From Cryptomeria japonica (taxonomy: Eukaryota > Streptophyta > Pinopsida > Cupressales > Cupressaceae), in the NCBI RefSeq assembly GCF_030272615.1, contig NW_026728913.1, positions 370,001 through 392,500 of the forward strand: a DNA stretch of 22,500 nucleotides. Reading direction: 5' to 3'. Below, in pieces: positions 1 through 9,013 of the stretch. Every line of letters begins with the position of its first letter. Position 1 is the stretch's first letter. The position numbers and the translations under genes were made by a program. The notes beneath the pieces were generated by a model. It searched no databases, was not told the origin of the DNA, and worked only from the letters and a program-made list of their open reading frames with translations.

Positions 1-563
1 GGCCAAGGAGCCTCCCCGCATAGCAATCGGGGTGTGAGGTTACGGATGCAGCATTGATAGCAATCGAGGTGTGAGGCGAAGGATGCAGAAGTGAGAGCCG
101 AGGGATGTAGCAGAGATAGCAATCGGGGTGTGTGATGCAGAAGAGATAGCAATCGAGGTGTGCGGTGGGAAGGGCCCAGCAGCCAGAATGCATGAAGCGA
201 CGGATGAAGCAGTGATGACAACCGGGCTGTGAGGAGAGGAGGGATGCAGCCAAGAAAGCAATCAGGGCTCGAGGCAAGGGATGCATCAAGGATAGCAATC
301 ATGTTGTGAGGCGAGATTCCAAAGGCTAAACGTGAGAGGCTGCAGGGTCGACTCAGAGAGGTCTATGCATGTGAGAGGCTGAAAGCAAGGTCGACTCGGA
401 GCGGTCTATGCATCGGGCGCGCTTGGGGCGACTACCAGTGCCAACCCCTTATCCCGCGACGCGTCCGACAAAGAGAACGTTCCAAGGCGGCAGAGGAGGT
501 TACCAGCCGAAGGATGCAGTAGCAATAACAGGTATAGTTCCGCGGCGGCCGAGAAGACTCACC
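1..563. repeat. degenerate left margin of the 188-bp repeat array
   Basis: This stretch contains scrambled pieces of the 188-bp unit seen further right. Positions 1-300 repeat a short block resembling GATAGCAATCGGGGTGTGAGG followed by GGATGCAG at irregular spacing. From about 300 to 563 the pieces line up into a worn unit with the GACTACCAGTGCCAACCCC and CCGCGACGCGTCCGA segments. Decay at the edge of a tandem array is the usual result when unequal exchange no longer homogenises the end units. No gene is seen here. Confidence 0.75.
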
Positions 564-1853
564 GCATAGGAATCGGGATGCGAGGCGAGGGATGCGGCGG
601 GAAGGCCCCGACGGCTAAACGGAAGAGGCTGCAGGGCCGCCTCGGAATGGTCCAAGCATCGGATGCGATTGGGACGACTACCAGTGCCAACCCCTTATCC
701 CGCGATGCGTCCGATACACAGATAGTTCCAAGGCGGCCGAGGAGCCTCACCGCATATCAATCGGGGTGCGAGGCGAGGGATGGGGCGGGAAGGCCCCAAC
801 GGCTAGACGGAAGAGGCTTCAGGGCCACCTCGGAATGGTCCAAGCATCGGACGCGCTTGGGGCGACTGCCAGTGCCAACCCCTTATCCCGCGATGCGTCC
901 GATACACAGATGGTTCCAAGGCGGCCGAGGAGCCTCACCGCATAGCAATCGGGGGTGCGAGGCGAGGGATGGGGCGGGAAGGCCCCAACGGCTAGACGGA
1001 AGAGGCTTCAGGGCCGCCTAGGAATGGTCCAAGCATCGGACACGCTTGGGGCGACTACCAGTGACAGCCCCCTATCCCGCGATGCGTCCGATACAAAGAT
1101 GGTTCCAAGGCGGCCGAGGAGCCTCACCGCATAGCAATCGGGGTGCGAGGTGGGGGATGCGGCGAGATGGCCCCAACGGCTAGACGGAAGAGGCCACAGG
1201 GCCGCGTCGGAATAGTCCAAGCATCGGACGCGCTTGGGGCGACTACCAGTGACAACCCCTTATCCCGCGATGCGTCCGATACGAAGATAGTTCCAAGGCG
1301 GCCGAGGAGCCTCACCGCATAGCAATCGGGGTGCGAGGTGGGGGATGCGGCGAGATGGCCCCAACGGCTAGACGGAAGAGGCTGCAGGGCCGCCTCGGAA
1401 TAGTCCAAGCATCGGACGCGCTTGGGGCCACTACCAGTGACAACCCCTTATCCCGCGATGCGTCCGATACGAAGATAGTTCCAAGGCGGCCGAAGAGCCT
1501 CACCGCATAGCAATCGGGGTGCGAGGTGGGGGATGCGGCGAGATGGCCCCAACGGCTAGACGGAAGAGGCCACAGGGCCGCCTCGGAATAGTCCAAGCAT
1601 CGGACGCGCTTGGGGCGACTACCAGTGACAACCCCTTATCCCGCGATGCGTCCGATACGAAGATAGTTCCCAGGCGGCCGAGGAGCCTCACCGCATAGCA
1701 ATCGGGGTGCGAGGCGAGGGATGCGGCGAGATGGCCCCAAAGGCTAGACGGAAGAGGCTGCAGGGCTGCCTCGGAATAGTCCAAGCATCGGACGCGCTTG
1801 GGGCGACTACCACTGCCAACCCCTTATCCCGCGATGCGTCCGATACACAGATA

Positions 1854-2040
1854 GTTCCGAGGCGGCCGAGGAGGTGGGGGATGCAGCGAGATGGCCCCAA
1901 CGGCTAGACGGAAGAGGCTGCAGGGCCGCCTCGGAATAGTCCAAGCATCGGACGCGCTTGGGGCGACTACCAGTGACAACCCCTTATCCCGCGATGCGTC
2001 CGATACACAGATAGTTCCGAGGCGGCCAAGGAGCCTCACC
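1854..2040. repeat. 188-bp-family unit next to a 28-bp deletion
   Basis: At about 1868-1879 the sequence runs from CGGCCGAGGA straight into GGTGGGGGATGC. The AGCCTCACCGCATAGCAATC segment present at this point in every neighbour is missing. The spacing of unit landmarks drops from 188 to 160 here (1693 to 2041 is 348 bp). It is a useful single-copy landmark inside a highly repetitive array. Confidence 0.8.
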
Positions 2041-3803
2041 GCATAGCAATCGTGGTGCGAGGTGGGGGATGCGGCGAGATGGCCCCAACGGCTAGACGGA
2101 AGAGGCTGCAGGGCCGCCTCGGAATGGTCCAAGCATCGGATGCGCTTGGGGCGACTACCACTGCCAACCCCTTATCCCGCGATGCGTCCGATACACAGAT
2201 AGTTCCAAGGCGGCCGAGGAGCCTCACAGCATAGCAATCAGGGTGCGAGGCGAGGGATGCGGCGAGAAAGCCCCAACGGCTAGAGGGAAGAGGCTTCAGG
2301 TCCGCCTCGGAATGGTCCAAGCATCGGACGCGCTTGGGGCGACTACCAGTGACAACCCCTTATCCCGCGACGCGTCCGATACACAGATAGTTCCAAGGCG
2401 GCCGAGGAGCCTCACCGCATAGCAATCGGGGTGCGAGGCGAGGGATGCGGCGAGAAGGACCCAACGGCTACACGGAAGAGGCTTCGGGGCCGCCTCGGAA
2501 TGGTCCAAGCATCGGACGCGCTTGGGGCGACTACCAGTGACAACCCCTTATCCCGCGACGCGTCCGATACACAGATAGTTCCAAGGCGGCCGAGGAGCCT
2601 CACCGCATAGCAATCGGGGTGCGAGGCGAGGGATGCGGCGAGAAGGACCCAACGGCTAGACGGAAGAGGCTTCGGGGCCGCCTCGGAATGGTCCAAGCAT
2701 CGGACGCGCTTGGGGCGACTACCAGTGACAACCCCTTATCCCGCGACGCGTCCGATACACAGATAGTTCCAAGGCGGCCGAGGAGCCTCACCGCATAGCA
2801 ATCGGGGTGCGAGGCGAGGGATGCGGCGAGAAGGACCCAACGGCTAGACGGAAGAGGCTTCGGGTCCGCCTCGGAATGGTCCAAGCATCGGACGCGCTTG
2901 GGGCGACTACCAGTGACAACCCCTTATCCCGCGACGCGTCCGATACACAGATAGTTCCAAGGCGGCCGAGGAGCCTCACCGCATAGCAATCGGGGTGCGA
3001 GGCGAGGGATGCGGCGAGAAGGACCCAACGGCTAGACGGAAGAGGCTTCGGGTCCGCCTCGGAATGGTCCAAGCATCGGACGCGCTTGGGGCGACTACCA
3101 GTGACAACCCCTTATCCCGCGACGCGTCCGATACACAGATAGTTCCAAGGCGGCCGAGGAGCCTCACCGCATAGCAATCGGGGTGCGAGGCGAGGGATGC
3201 GGCGAGAAGGACCCAACGGCTAGACGGAAGAGGCTTCGGGTCCGCCTCGGAATGGTCCAAGCATCGGACGCGCTTGGGGCGACTACCAGTGACAACCCCT
3301 TATCCCGCGACGCGTCCGATACACAGATAGTTCCGAGGCGGCCGAGGAGCCTCACCGCATAGCAATCGGGGTGCGAGGCGAAGGATGCGGCGAGAAGGAC
3401 CCAACGGCTAGACGGAAGAGGCTTCGGGTCCGCCTCGGAATGGTCCAAGCATCGGACGCGCTTGGGGCGACTACCAGTGACAACCCCTTATCCCGCGACG
3501 CGTCCGATACACAGATAGTTCCAAGGCGGCCGAGGAGCCTCACCGCATAGCAATCGGGGTGCGAGGCGAGGGATGCGGCGAGAAGGACCCAACGGCTAGA
3601 CGGAAGAGGCTTCAGGGCCGCCTCGGAATGGTCCAAGCATCGAACGCGCTTGGGGCGACTACCAGTGACAACCCCTTATCCCGCGACGCGTCCGATACAC
3701 AGATAGTTCCGAGGCGGCCGAGGAGCCTCACCGCATAGCAATCGGGGTGCGAGGCGAGGGATGCGGCGAGAAGGACCCAACGGCTAGACGGAAGAGGCTT
3801 CAG

Positions 3804-3907
3804 GGCCGCCTCGGAATGGTCCAAGCATCGGACGCGCTTGGGGCGACTACCAGTGACAACCCCTTATCCCGCGACGCGTCCGATACACAGATAGTTCCGA
3901 GGCGGCC
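3804..3907. other. representative nested hairpin of the 188-bp unit
   Basis: In this unit a 13-bp arm GGCCGCCTCGGAA (3804-3816) is the perfect reverse complement of TTCCGAGGCGGCC (3895-3907). Inside it, ATCGGACGCG (3827-3836) pairs perfectly with CGCGTCCGAT (3875-3884). The same layout recurs in the other units with one or two arm changes. It could form a cruciform in DNA or a stem-loop in a transcript of either strand. Confidence 0.7.
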
Positions 3908-4747
3908 GAGGAGCCTCACCGCATAGCAATCGGGGTGCGAGGCGAGGGATGCGGCGAGAAGGACCCAACGGCTAGACGGAAGAGGCTTCAGGGCCGCCTC
4001 GGAATGGTCCAAGCATCGGACGCGCTTGGGGCGACTACCAATGACAACCCCTTATCCCGCGACGCGTCCGATACACAGATAGTTCCGAGGCGGCCGAGGA
4101 GCCTCACCGCATAGCAATCGGGGTGCGAGGCGAGGGATGCGGCGAGAAGGACCCAACGGCTAGACGGAAGAGGCTTCAGGGCCGCCTCGGAATGGTCCAA
4201 GCATCGGACGCGCTTGGGGCGACTACCAGTGACAACCCCTTATCCCGCGACGCGTCCGATACACAGATAGTTCCGAGGCGGCCGAGGAGCCTCACCGCAT
4301 AGCAATCGGGGTGCGAGGCGAGGGATGCGGCGAGAAGGACCCAACGGCTAGACGGAAGAGGCTTCAGGGCCGCCTCGGAATGGTCCAAGCATCGGACGCG
4401 CTTGGGGCGACTACCGTTGCCAACCCCTTATCCCGCGATGCGTCTGATACACAGATAGTTCCGAGGCGGCCGAGGAGCCTCACCGCATAGCAATCGGGTT
4501 GCGAGGCAGATTATTGGGAAGGGAACCCCCTGGGATGCGGCTCAAGCAGTGCCCAAAGGGACTGGAATGCGGAATCACATCGAGAGACCCAAATGCTATA
4601 CGAGGGCTCAAATCGAATTATCGATTTGGCCACGACATGGACGCATCGGAACGACTACCTTTGCCGAACCACTCGCAATTGCATCCATACCGAAACCAAT
4701 AGACATTTCCGTTAGAGCCCTCGCATAGCATTCGGGAATCTCGCATG

Positions 4748-4833
4748 CCCCTCTAAATCGACCAATGCTGGCGCTCAATGAAAATCCGAGCGCTACCACC
4801 GTTCGAGCGCCAGCATTGGTCGAGTTAGAGGGG
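4748..4833 (-). other. long stem-loop next to promoter 1
   Basis: The arms 4748-4776 and 4805-4833 are reverse complements at 28 of 29 positions, with a 28-nt loop. The arm core is CCAATGCTGGCGCTC against GAGCGCCAGCATTGG. On the minus strand it begins a few tens of bases downstream of the proposed Pol I start at about 4866, so it would lie near the 5' end of that transcript. Confidence 0.85.
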
Positions 4834-4859
4834 CACGGGGGAGAATGCTCCAGTCAACA

Positions 4860-4889
4860 CCTCCCCTATATAAGTTATTTGTCCGATTC
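4860..4889 (-). promoter_or_regulatory. Pol I promoter-like box 1
   Basis: The minus strand reads CTTATATAGGGGAGG, matching the plant RNA polymerase I start consensus TATATA(A/G)GGGG. On the plus strand it is CCTCCCCTATATAAG followed by TTATTTGTCCGATTC. It is the leftmost copy, hence the one nearest to any 18S gene lying to the left, and is a candidate gene promoter rather than a spacer promoter. The alternative reading is a TATA element acting rightward. Confidence 0.6.
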
Positions 4890-5242
4890 TCGCACAACCG
4901 TAGTCTGCCTCGTCGAATCAAACAACGGTCCCAGATTCCGACTTCCGTTCCGTAGAGACCCAAAAGCTAGATGGAGGCTCGCAAGAAAGAGAGTCGGCGC
5001 ATAGCAATCGGGTTTCTCGAACGTTTAGGGACCGAGCTCACTTGCGGATAGGGCAAAATCCGCCAAGCAACCCAAAAGCTAGACGGGGGCTCGAATCGAA
5101 TCGCCTAGGCGGCCACAACAACGACGTGTTGGATCGACTACCAGTGCCAAACCATTCAGCAAGACTAGTCTGTGTCGAGGCCGGATAGAGATTCTCAGAG
5201 AGCGCCCGCATAGCATTTAGGAGACCTGCCGCGTCCCTCACA

Positions 5243-5313
5243 CTCGACAAATGGTGGTGCACGTTTATAAATCCGAGCGATCCCAACCCTTTCAAGCACC
5301 AACATCGGTCGAG
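5243..5313 (-). other. stem-loop next to promoter 2
   Basis: The arms CTCGACAAATGGTGGTGC (5243-5260) and GCACCAACATCGGTCGAG (5296-5313) pair at 15 of 18 positions. The stem sits in the same place relative to its promoter as the 4748-4833 stem, but several base pairs have changed on both sides. Confidence 0.65.
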
Positions 5314-5349
5314 ATAGAGGGGCACGGAGGGGGCTGCGTGAGACAACAC

Positions 5350-5379
5350 AGTCCCCTATATAAGTTATTTGTCCGATTC
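5350..5379 (-). promoter_or_regulatory. Pol I promoter-like box 2
   Basis: The minus strand has CTTATATAGGGGACT, so the TATATAGGGG core is intact and the following AGG has changed. The downstream plus-strand flank TTATTTGTCCGATTC is kept. Confidence 0.55.
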
Positions 5380-5684
5380 TCACACATCCGAAGAATGGTC
5401 ATCAAATCGGACAACAGCCCAAACTTCCGACTTCCGTCCCAGAAAGCCCAAGAGCTATCTAAAACGTTCATGGCCGGAACTCGATCGCGGCTATACCAGT
5501 CCGCCAAGCAACCCAAAAGCTAGACTGGAGCTCTAGTCGAATCACCTCTGTGGCCATTGCAAGGACGTGTTGGAGCGACTACCATTGCCGAACCATTCCG
5601 CAGGTCGAGTCCATACCAAGGCCGCATAGAGATTCACGATGAGCTCCTGCATAGCAATCAGGAGACTTGCCGTGTCCATCACAA

Positions 5685-5752
5685 TCGATAAATCCTGGTG
5701 CAAGATTTTTGCATCCGAGCGCTCCAACCAGTCGAGCACCAGCATCAATCGA
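5685..5752 (-). other. stem-loop next to promoter 3
   Basis: The arms TCGATAAATCCTGGTGC (5685-5701) and GCACCAGCATCAATCGA (5736-5752) pair at 14 of 17 positions. It holds the same position relative to the promoter as the stems beside promoters 1 and 2. Confidence 0.6.
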
Positions 5753-5790
5753 CATAAACGGGCACGGGGGGAGGATGCTCGAGAACACTA

Positions 5791-5820
5791 CCTCCCCTAT
5801 ATAAGTTATTTGTCCGATTC
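5791..5820 (-). promoter_or_regulatory. Pol I promoter-like box 3
   Basis: It has an intact CTTATATAGGGGAGG on the minus strand with the ATTTGTCCGATTC flank on the plus strand. It is the last of the three widely spaced copies. Confidence 0.6.
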
Positions 5821-5941
5821 TCAAGCAGCCGAAGTCTGGTCATCGAATCGGGTCAAAGACCACAACTTCCGACTTTACCCACAATGCAAGTCATCGAATC
5901 GAACATCGGCCCCCGAGTCGGACTCCATGCGTATGTCAGGT

Positions 5942-6260
5942 CATCGGACCCAAATTCCGCCTTCCTGCGCATGGCGGGCCATCAATATCAACTCGGTCAT
6001 CGGACCCAAACTCCGCCTTTTTGCGTATGGCACGCCTTCAAATCGGTCATCGGACCCAAATTCCGCCTTCCTGTGCATGGCGGGCCATCAACATCAACTC
6101 GGTCATCGGACCCAAATTCCGCCTTTCTGCGCATGGCACGCCATCAACTCGGTCATCGGACCCAAATTCCGCCTTCCTGCGCATGGCAGGTCATCGGACA
6201 CAAATTCAGACCTCGCCAATATGCCTACGTATCGAATCGGTCATCGGACCCAACTTCCGA
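5942..6260. repeat. short tandem array of ~50-bp units (CATCGGACCCAAATTCCGCC)
   Basis: The phrase CATCGGACCCAAATTCCGCC or a near variant starts at 5942, 5998, 6048, 6104, 6154, 6192 and 6242, giving unit lengths of 56, 50, 56, 50, 38 and 50. The 56-bp units carry an extra ATCAAC hexamer. Rightward the array blends into the first 311-bp unit, which contains two of these phrases. Overlapping open frames of 123-254 codons arise because the units lack stops. They have no recognisable domain. Confidence 0.85.
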
Positions 6261-6335
6261 CTTCATCCATACTGTAGGGTCTTTGAGGTTGGCGCGGTGC
6301 GCTCAACCCAGGGAGTCGACCCATCGAAGCATACA

Positions 6336-6365
6336 CCTCCCCTATATAAGCTATTTGTCCGATTC
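6336..6365 (-). promoter_or_regulatory. Pol I promoter-like box 4
   Basis: It has CTTATATAGGGGAGG on the minus strand. It is the first copy in the 311-bp series, and the flank changes from AGTTATT to AGCTATT on the plus strand. Confidence 0.55.
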
Positions 6366-6646
6366 CCACACCTGTGTAGTTTGCACCTCTGACCAGGACA
6401 TCGACCCCAACTTCCGAACTCGACTGCAACGACGGCACCAGCGCCTTGGTGCGCACCTTGCGACGCACAGTCCCAACATTCGCCTTCCTGCACATGGCAG
6501 GTCATCGGACCCAAATTCCGACCTCGCGAGTATGCCTACATATCGAATCGGTCATCGGACCCAACTTCCGACTTCATCCATACCGTAGGGTCTTTGAGGT
6601 TGGCGCGGTGCGCTCAACCCGGGGAGTCGACCCAACGAAGCATACA

Positions 6647-6676
6647 CCTCCCCTATATAAGCTATTTGTCCGATTC
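6647..6676 (-). promoter_or_regulatory. Pol I promoter-like box 5
   Basis: It is identical in its core to box 4 and 311 bp from it. GGGGAG at about 6620 and CTCCCC in the box form a 6-bp inverted repeat just downstream of the proposed minus-strand start. Confidence 0.55.
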
Positions 6677-6957
6677 CCACACCTGTGTAGTTTGCACCTC
6701 CGATCAAGACATCGACCCCAACTTCCGAACTCGCCTCCAACGACCGAACCAGCGCCTTGGTGCGCACCTTGCAACGCACAGTGCCAACATTCGCCTTCCT
6801 GCACGTGGCAGGTCATCGGACCCAAATTCCGACCTCGCGAGTATGCCTACATATCGAATCGGTCATCGGACCCAACTTCCGACTTCATCCATACCGTAGG
6901 GTCTTTGAGGTTGGCGCGGTGCGCTCAACCCGGGGAGTCGACCCAACGAAGCATACA

Positions 6958-6987
6958 CCTCCCCTATATAAGCTATTTGTCCGATTC
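6958..6987 (-). promoter_or_regulatory. Pol I promoter-like box 6
   Basis: It has an intact core and flank, 311 bp from box 5, within the same homogenised unit family. Confidence 0.55.
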
Positions 6988-7268
6988 CCACACCTGTGTA
7001 GCTTGCACCTCCGATCAGGACATCGACCCCAACTTCCGAACTCGACTAAAAAGACCGCACCAGCGCCTTGGTGTGCACCTTGCAACGCACAGTGTCAACA
7101 TTCGCCTTCCTGCACATGGCAGGTCATCGGACCCAAATTCCGACCTCATGAGCATACCTACTAATCGAATCGGTCATCGGACCCAACTTCCGACTTCATC
7201 CATACCGTAGGGTCTTTGAGGTTGGCGCGGTGCGCTCAACCTGGGGAGTCGACCCATCGAAGCATACA

Positions 7269-7298
7269 CCTCCCCTATATAAGCTATTTGTCCGATTC
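7269..7298 (-). promoter_or_regulatory. Pol I promoter-like box 7
   Basis: It has an intact core. It is the last box before the 52-bp array, which separates it by 897 bp from box 8. Confidence 0.55.
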
Positions 7299-7388
7299 CG
7301 ACACCTGTGTAGTTTGCACCTCCGCTCAGGACATCGACCCCAACTTCCGAACTCGCCTGCAACGACCGAACCAGCGCCTTGGTGCGCA

Positions 7389-7408
7389 CCAAAAGTGCGC
7401 ACTTTTGG
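7389..7408. repeat. 20-bp perfect palindrome at the start of the 52-bp array
   Basis: CCAAAAGTGCGCACTTTTGG is a perfect inverted repeat with no loop. It spans the exact point where the 311-bp unit's GGTGCGCACC gives way to the 52-bp array, so it may mark the event that founded the array. Confidence 0.85.
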
Positions 7409-8029
7409 AGGGCACTTTTCTGCGCTCCAAAGGTGCGCACTTTTGGAGGGCACTTTTTGGAGGGCACTTTTCTGCGCTCCAAAGGTGCGCACTTTTGGAG
7501 GGCACTTTTTGGAGGGCACTTTTCTGCGCTCCAAAGGTGCGCACTTTTGGAGGGCACTTTTTGGAGGGCACTTTTCTGCGCTCCAAAGGTGCGCACTTTT
7601 GGAGGGCACTTTTTGGAGGGCACTTTTCTGCGCTCCAAAGGTGCGCACTTTTGGAGGGCACTTTTTGGAGGGCACTTTTCTGCGCTCCAAAGGTGCGCAC
7701 TTTTGGAGGGCACTTTTTGGAGGGCACTTTTCTGCGCTCCAAAGGTGCGCACTTTTGGAGGGCACTTTTTGGAGGGCACTTTTCTGCGCTCCAAAGGTGC
7801 GCACTTTTGGAGGGCACTTTTTGGAGGGCACTTTTCTGCGCTCCAAAGGTGCGCACTTTTGGAGGGCACTTTTTGGAGGGCACTTTTCTGCGCTCCAAAG
7901 GTGCGCACTTTTGGAGGGCACTTTTTGGAGGGCACTTTTCTGCGCTCCAAAGGTGCGCACTTTTGGAGGGCACTTTTGTGCACTCCAAAGGTGCGCACTT
8001 TTGGAGGGCACTTTTCCTGTGCTCCAAAG
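7395..8029. repeat. 52-bp minisatellite, 10 full units plus short end units
   Basis: The unit begins GTGCGCACTTTTGGAGGGC and contains GGAGGGCACTTTT twice, then CTGCGCTCCAAAG. Ten essentially identical 52-bp units run from 7433 to 7952. A 38-bp unit with only one GGAGGGCACTTTT precedes them (7395-7432), and 38- and 39-bp units with small changes follow (7953-7990 and 7991-8029). The array interrupts a promoter unit. Five overlapping open frames on both strands cross it because no unit contains a stop in those frames, and the encoded strings are simple repeats. It is not a CRISPR array, as there are no spacers. Confidence 0.95.
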
Positions 8030-8165
8030 GTGCACACCTAGGTGAGCACCTTCGACCACACCTTGTAGCACACCAAACTCTGACTTTCGACTTCATCCGC
8101 AATGCAGGGTCTTTGAGGTTGGCGCAATGCGCACAACCAGGGGAGTCGACCCATCAAACCCAACA

Positions 8166-8195
8166 CCTCCCCTATATAAGCTATTTGTCTGATTC
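8166..8195 (-). promoter_or_regulatory. Pol I promoter-like box 8
   Basis: The core CTTATATAGGGGAGG is intact and the flank has TGTCTGATTC. GGGGAG at 8140-8145 and CTCCCC at 8167-8172 form a small inverted repeat at the proposed transcript 5' end. Confidence 0.5.
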
Positions 8196-8332
8196 TCATA
8201 CATGCGTAGCCTGCAGGAGCAATTAGGACATCGACCCCAACTTTCGGCTTCTAAACGAAAACAAGGTCTTTGAGGTTGGTGTAATGCGAACAACTAGGGG
8301 AGTCAACCCATCAAACCCAACACCTCCCCTAT

Positions 8333-8362
8333 ATAAGCTATTTGTCTGATTCTCATACATGT
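8333..8362 (-). promoter_or_regulatory. Pol I promoter-like box 9
   Basis: It has an intact core and a TGTCTGATTC flank, 167 bp from box 8. Confidence 0.5.
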
Positions 8363-8479
8363 GTAGTCTACAGGAGCAATTAGGACATCGACCCCAACTT
8401 TTGACTTCTTAACGAAAACAAGGTCTTTGAGGTTGACGTAATGCGCACAACCAGGGGAGTCGACCCATCAAACCCAACA

Positions 8480-8509
8480 CCTCCCCTATATAAGCTATTT
8501 GTCCGATTC
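8480..8509 (-). promoter_or_regulatory. Pol I promoter-like box 10
   Basis: It has an intact core with a TGTCCGATTC flank as in boxes 1-7, 147 bp from box 9. Confidence 0.5.
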
Positions 8510-8636
8510 TCATACATGTGTAGCCTGCAGGAGCCATTAGGACATTGACCCCAACTTTTGACTTCTTAACGAAAACAAGGTCTTTGAGGTTGGCGTAATG
8601 CGCACAACCAAGGGAGTTGACCCATCAAACCCAACA

Positions 8637-8666
8637 CCTCCCCTATATAAGCTATTTGTCTGATTC
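8637..8666 (-). promoter_or_regulatory. Pol I promoter-like box 11
   Basis: It has an intact core. The nearby GGGGAGTCGACC is changed to AGGGAGTTGACC in this unit. Confidence 0.5.
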
Positions 8667-8856
8667 TCATACATGTGTAGCCTGCAACAACGATTAGGAC
8701 ATCCACCCCAACTTCTGAATTCGTCTGCGTTGACCGCACCAAAGGTGCACGCCTTGGTGCTCACCAAAATCCGACTTCCGACTTCTTCTGCTATGCGGGG
8801 TCTTTGAGGTTGGCGCAGTGCGCACAACCAGGGGAGTCAACCCACCGAATGCAACA

Positions 8857-8886
8857 CCTCCCCTATATAAGCTATTTGTCTGATTC
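8857..8886 (-). promoter_or_regulatory. Pol I promoter-like box 12
   Basis: It has an intact core, and it follows the one longer (220 bp) interval. Confidence 0.5.
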
Positions 8887-9013
8887 TCATACATGCGTAG
8901 ACTGCAGCAATGATTAGGACATCCACCCCAACTTTTGACTTCTTAAACAAGACAGGGTCTTTGAAGTTGGTGCAGTGCACACAACCAGGGGAGTCGACCC
9001 ATCAAACGCAACA

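Larger units (their letters stand above)
564..4484. repeat. 188-bp tandem repeat array, 21 units
   Basis: Taking GCATAGCAATCGG as the unit start, units begin at 564, 752, 940, 1129, 1317, 1505 and 1693, then one unit 28 bp short, then 2041 and every 188 bp to 4297, with the next partial start at 4485. The left units differ from each other at many sites, while units from 2417 rightward are nearly identical. Two homogenised blocks can be told apart: about 2793-3540 has CTTCGGGTCCGCC, and about 3545-4480 has CTTCAGGGCCGCC with mostly CCGAGGCGG in place of CCAAGGCGG. Each unit holds nested inverted repeats. Because 188 is not a multiple of 3, open frames on the minus strand stay short (about 70-94 codons) and recur once per unit, so they are not genes. 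If the Pol I reading is right, the array lies downstream of the promoters and may be external transcribed spacer. It could equally be an untranscribed spacer array. Confidence 0.95.
4507..5880. repeat. three diverged ~450-bp promoter-bearing spacer units
   Basis: Three successive units share the order: CCCAAAAGCTAGA-like block, a GGCCAC...GACGTGTTGGA block, GACTACCA-TGCC-AACCA, a GCATAGCA-T-GG block, a long inverted repeat, and then a CTCCCCTATATAAG box. The boxes are at 4860, 5350 and 5791, so unit lengths are about 490 and 441 bp. The GACTACCAGTGCCAA and GCATAGCAATCGGG blocks are recognisably those of the 188-bp repeat, so the two repeat families share an ancestor. The units have diverged strongly from each other. 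Short open frames of 60-100 codons occur, but they are not shared in frame between units and look like chance. Confidence 0.8.
6192..7390. repeat. 311-bp tandem promoter repeats, about four units
   Basis: Each unit runs from a TCATCGGACCCAAATTCCGA segment through GGGTCTTTGAGGTTGGCGCG, GGGGAGTCGACCCA and CCTCCCCTATATAAG to CAGCGCCTTGGTGCGCACC and an ATTCGCCTTCCTGCACATGG tail. Promoter boxes at 6336, 6647, 6958 and 7269 are exactly 311 bp apart. The fourth unit is cut at its GGTGCGCACC by the 52-bp array. Unit identity is high, which points to recent amplification. The frames open across it are repeat by-products. Confidence 0.9.

Noticed and set aside
559-4388. Recurring minus-strand frames of about 70-94 codons in the 188-bp repeats
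   Set aside because: They are one per unit, out of phase with each other because 188 is not a multiple of 3, and disrupted by single changes in several units. They are a by-product of the tandem repeat.
4867-4874. TATATAAG as a Pol II TATA box driving rightward genes
   Set aside because: No coding sequence follows any of the 13 copies, and the C-rich left flank makes the minus-strand TATATAGGGG reading a better fit to a known promoter class. The rightward reading is not excluded and is kept as an alternative.
7395-8029. CRISPR-like regular repeats
   Set aside because: Units abut directly without unique spacers, and the genome is eukaryotic by its 5S gene.
7174-8226. Open frames of 220-336 codons in five frames across the 52-bp array
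   Set aside because: The unit has no stop in these frames, so openness is automatic. The proteins would be pure short repeats. The frames also continue into promoter repeats, where units differ.
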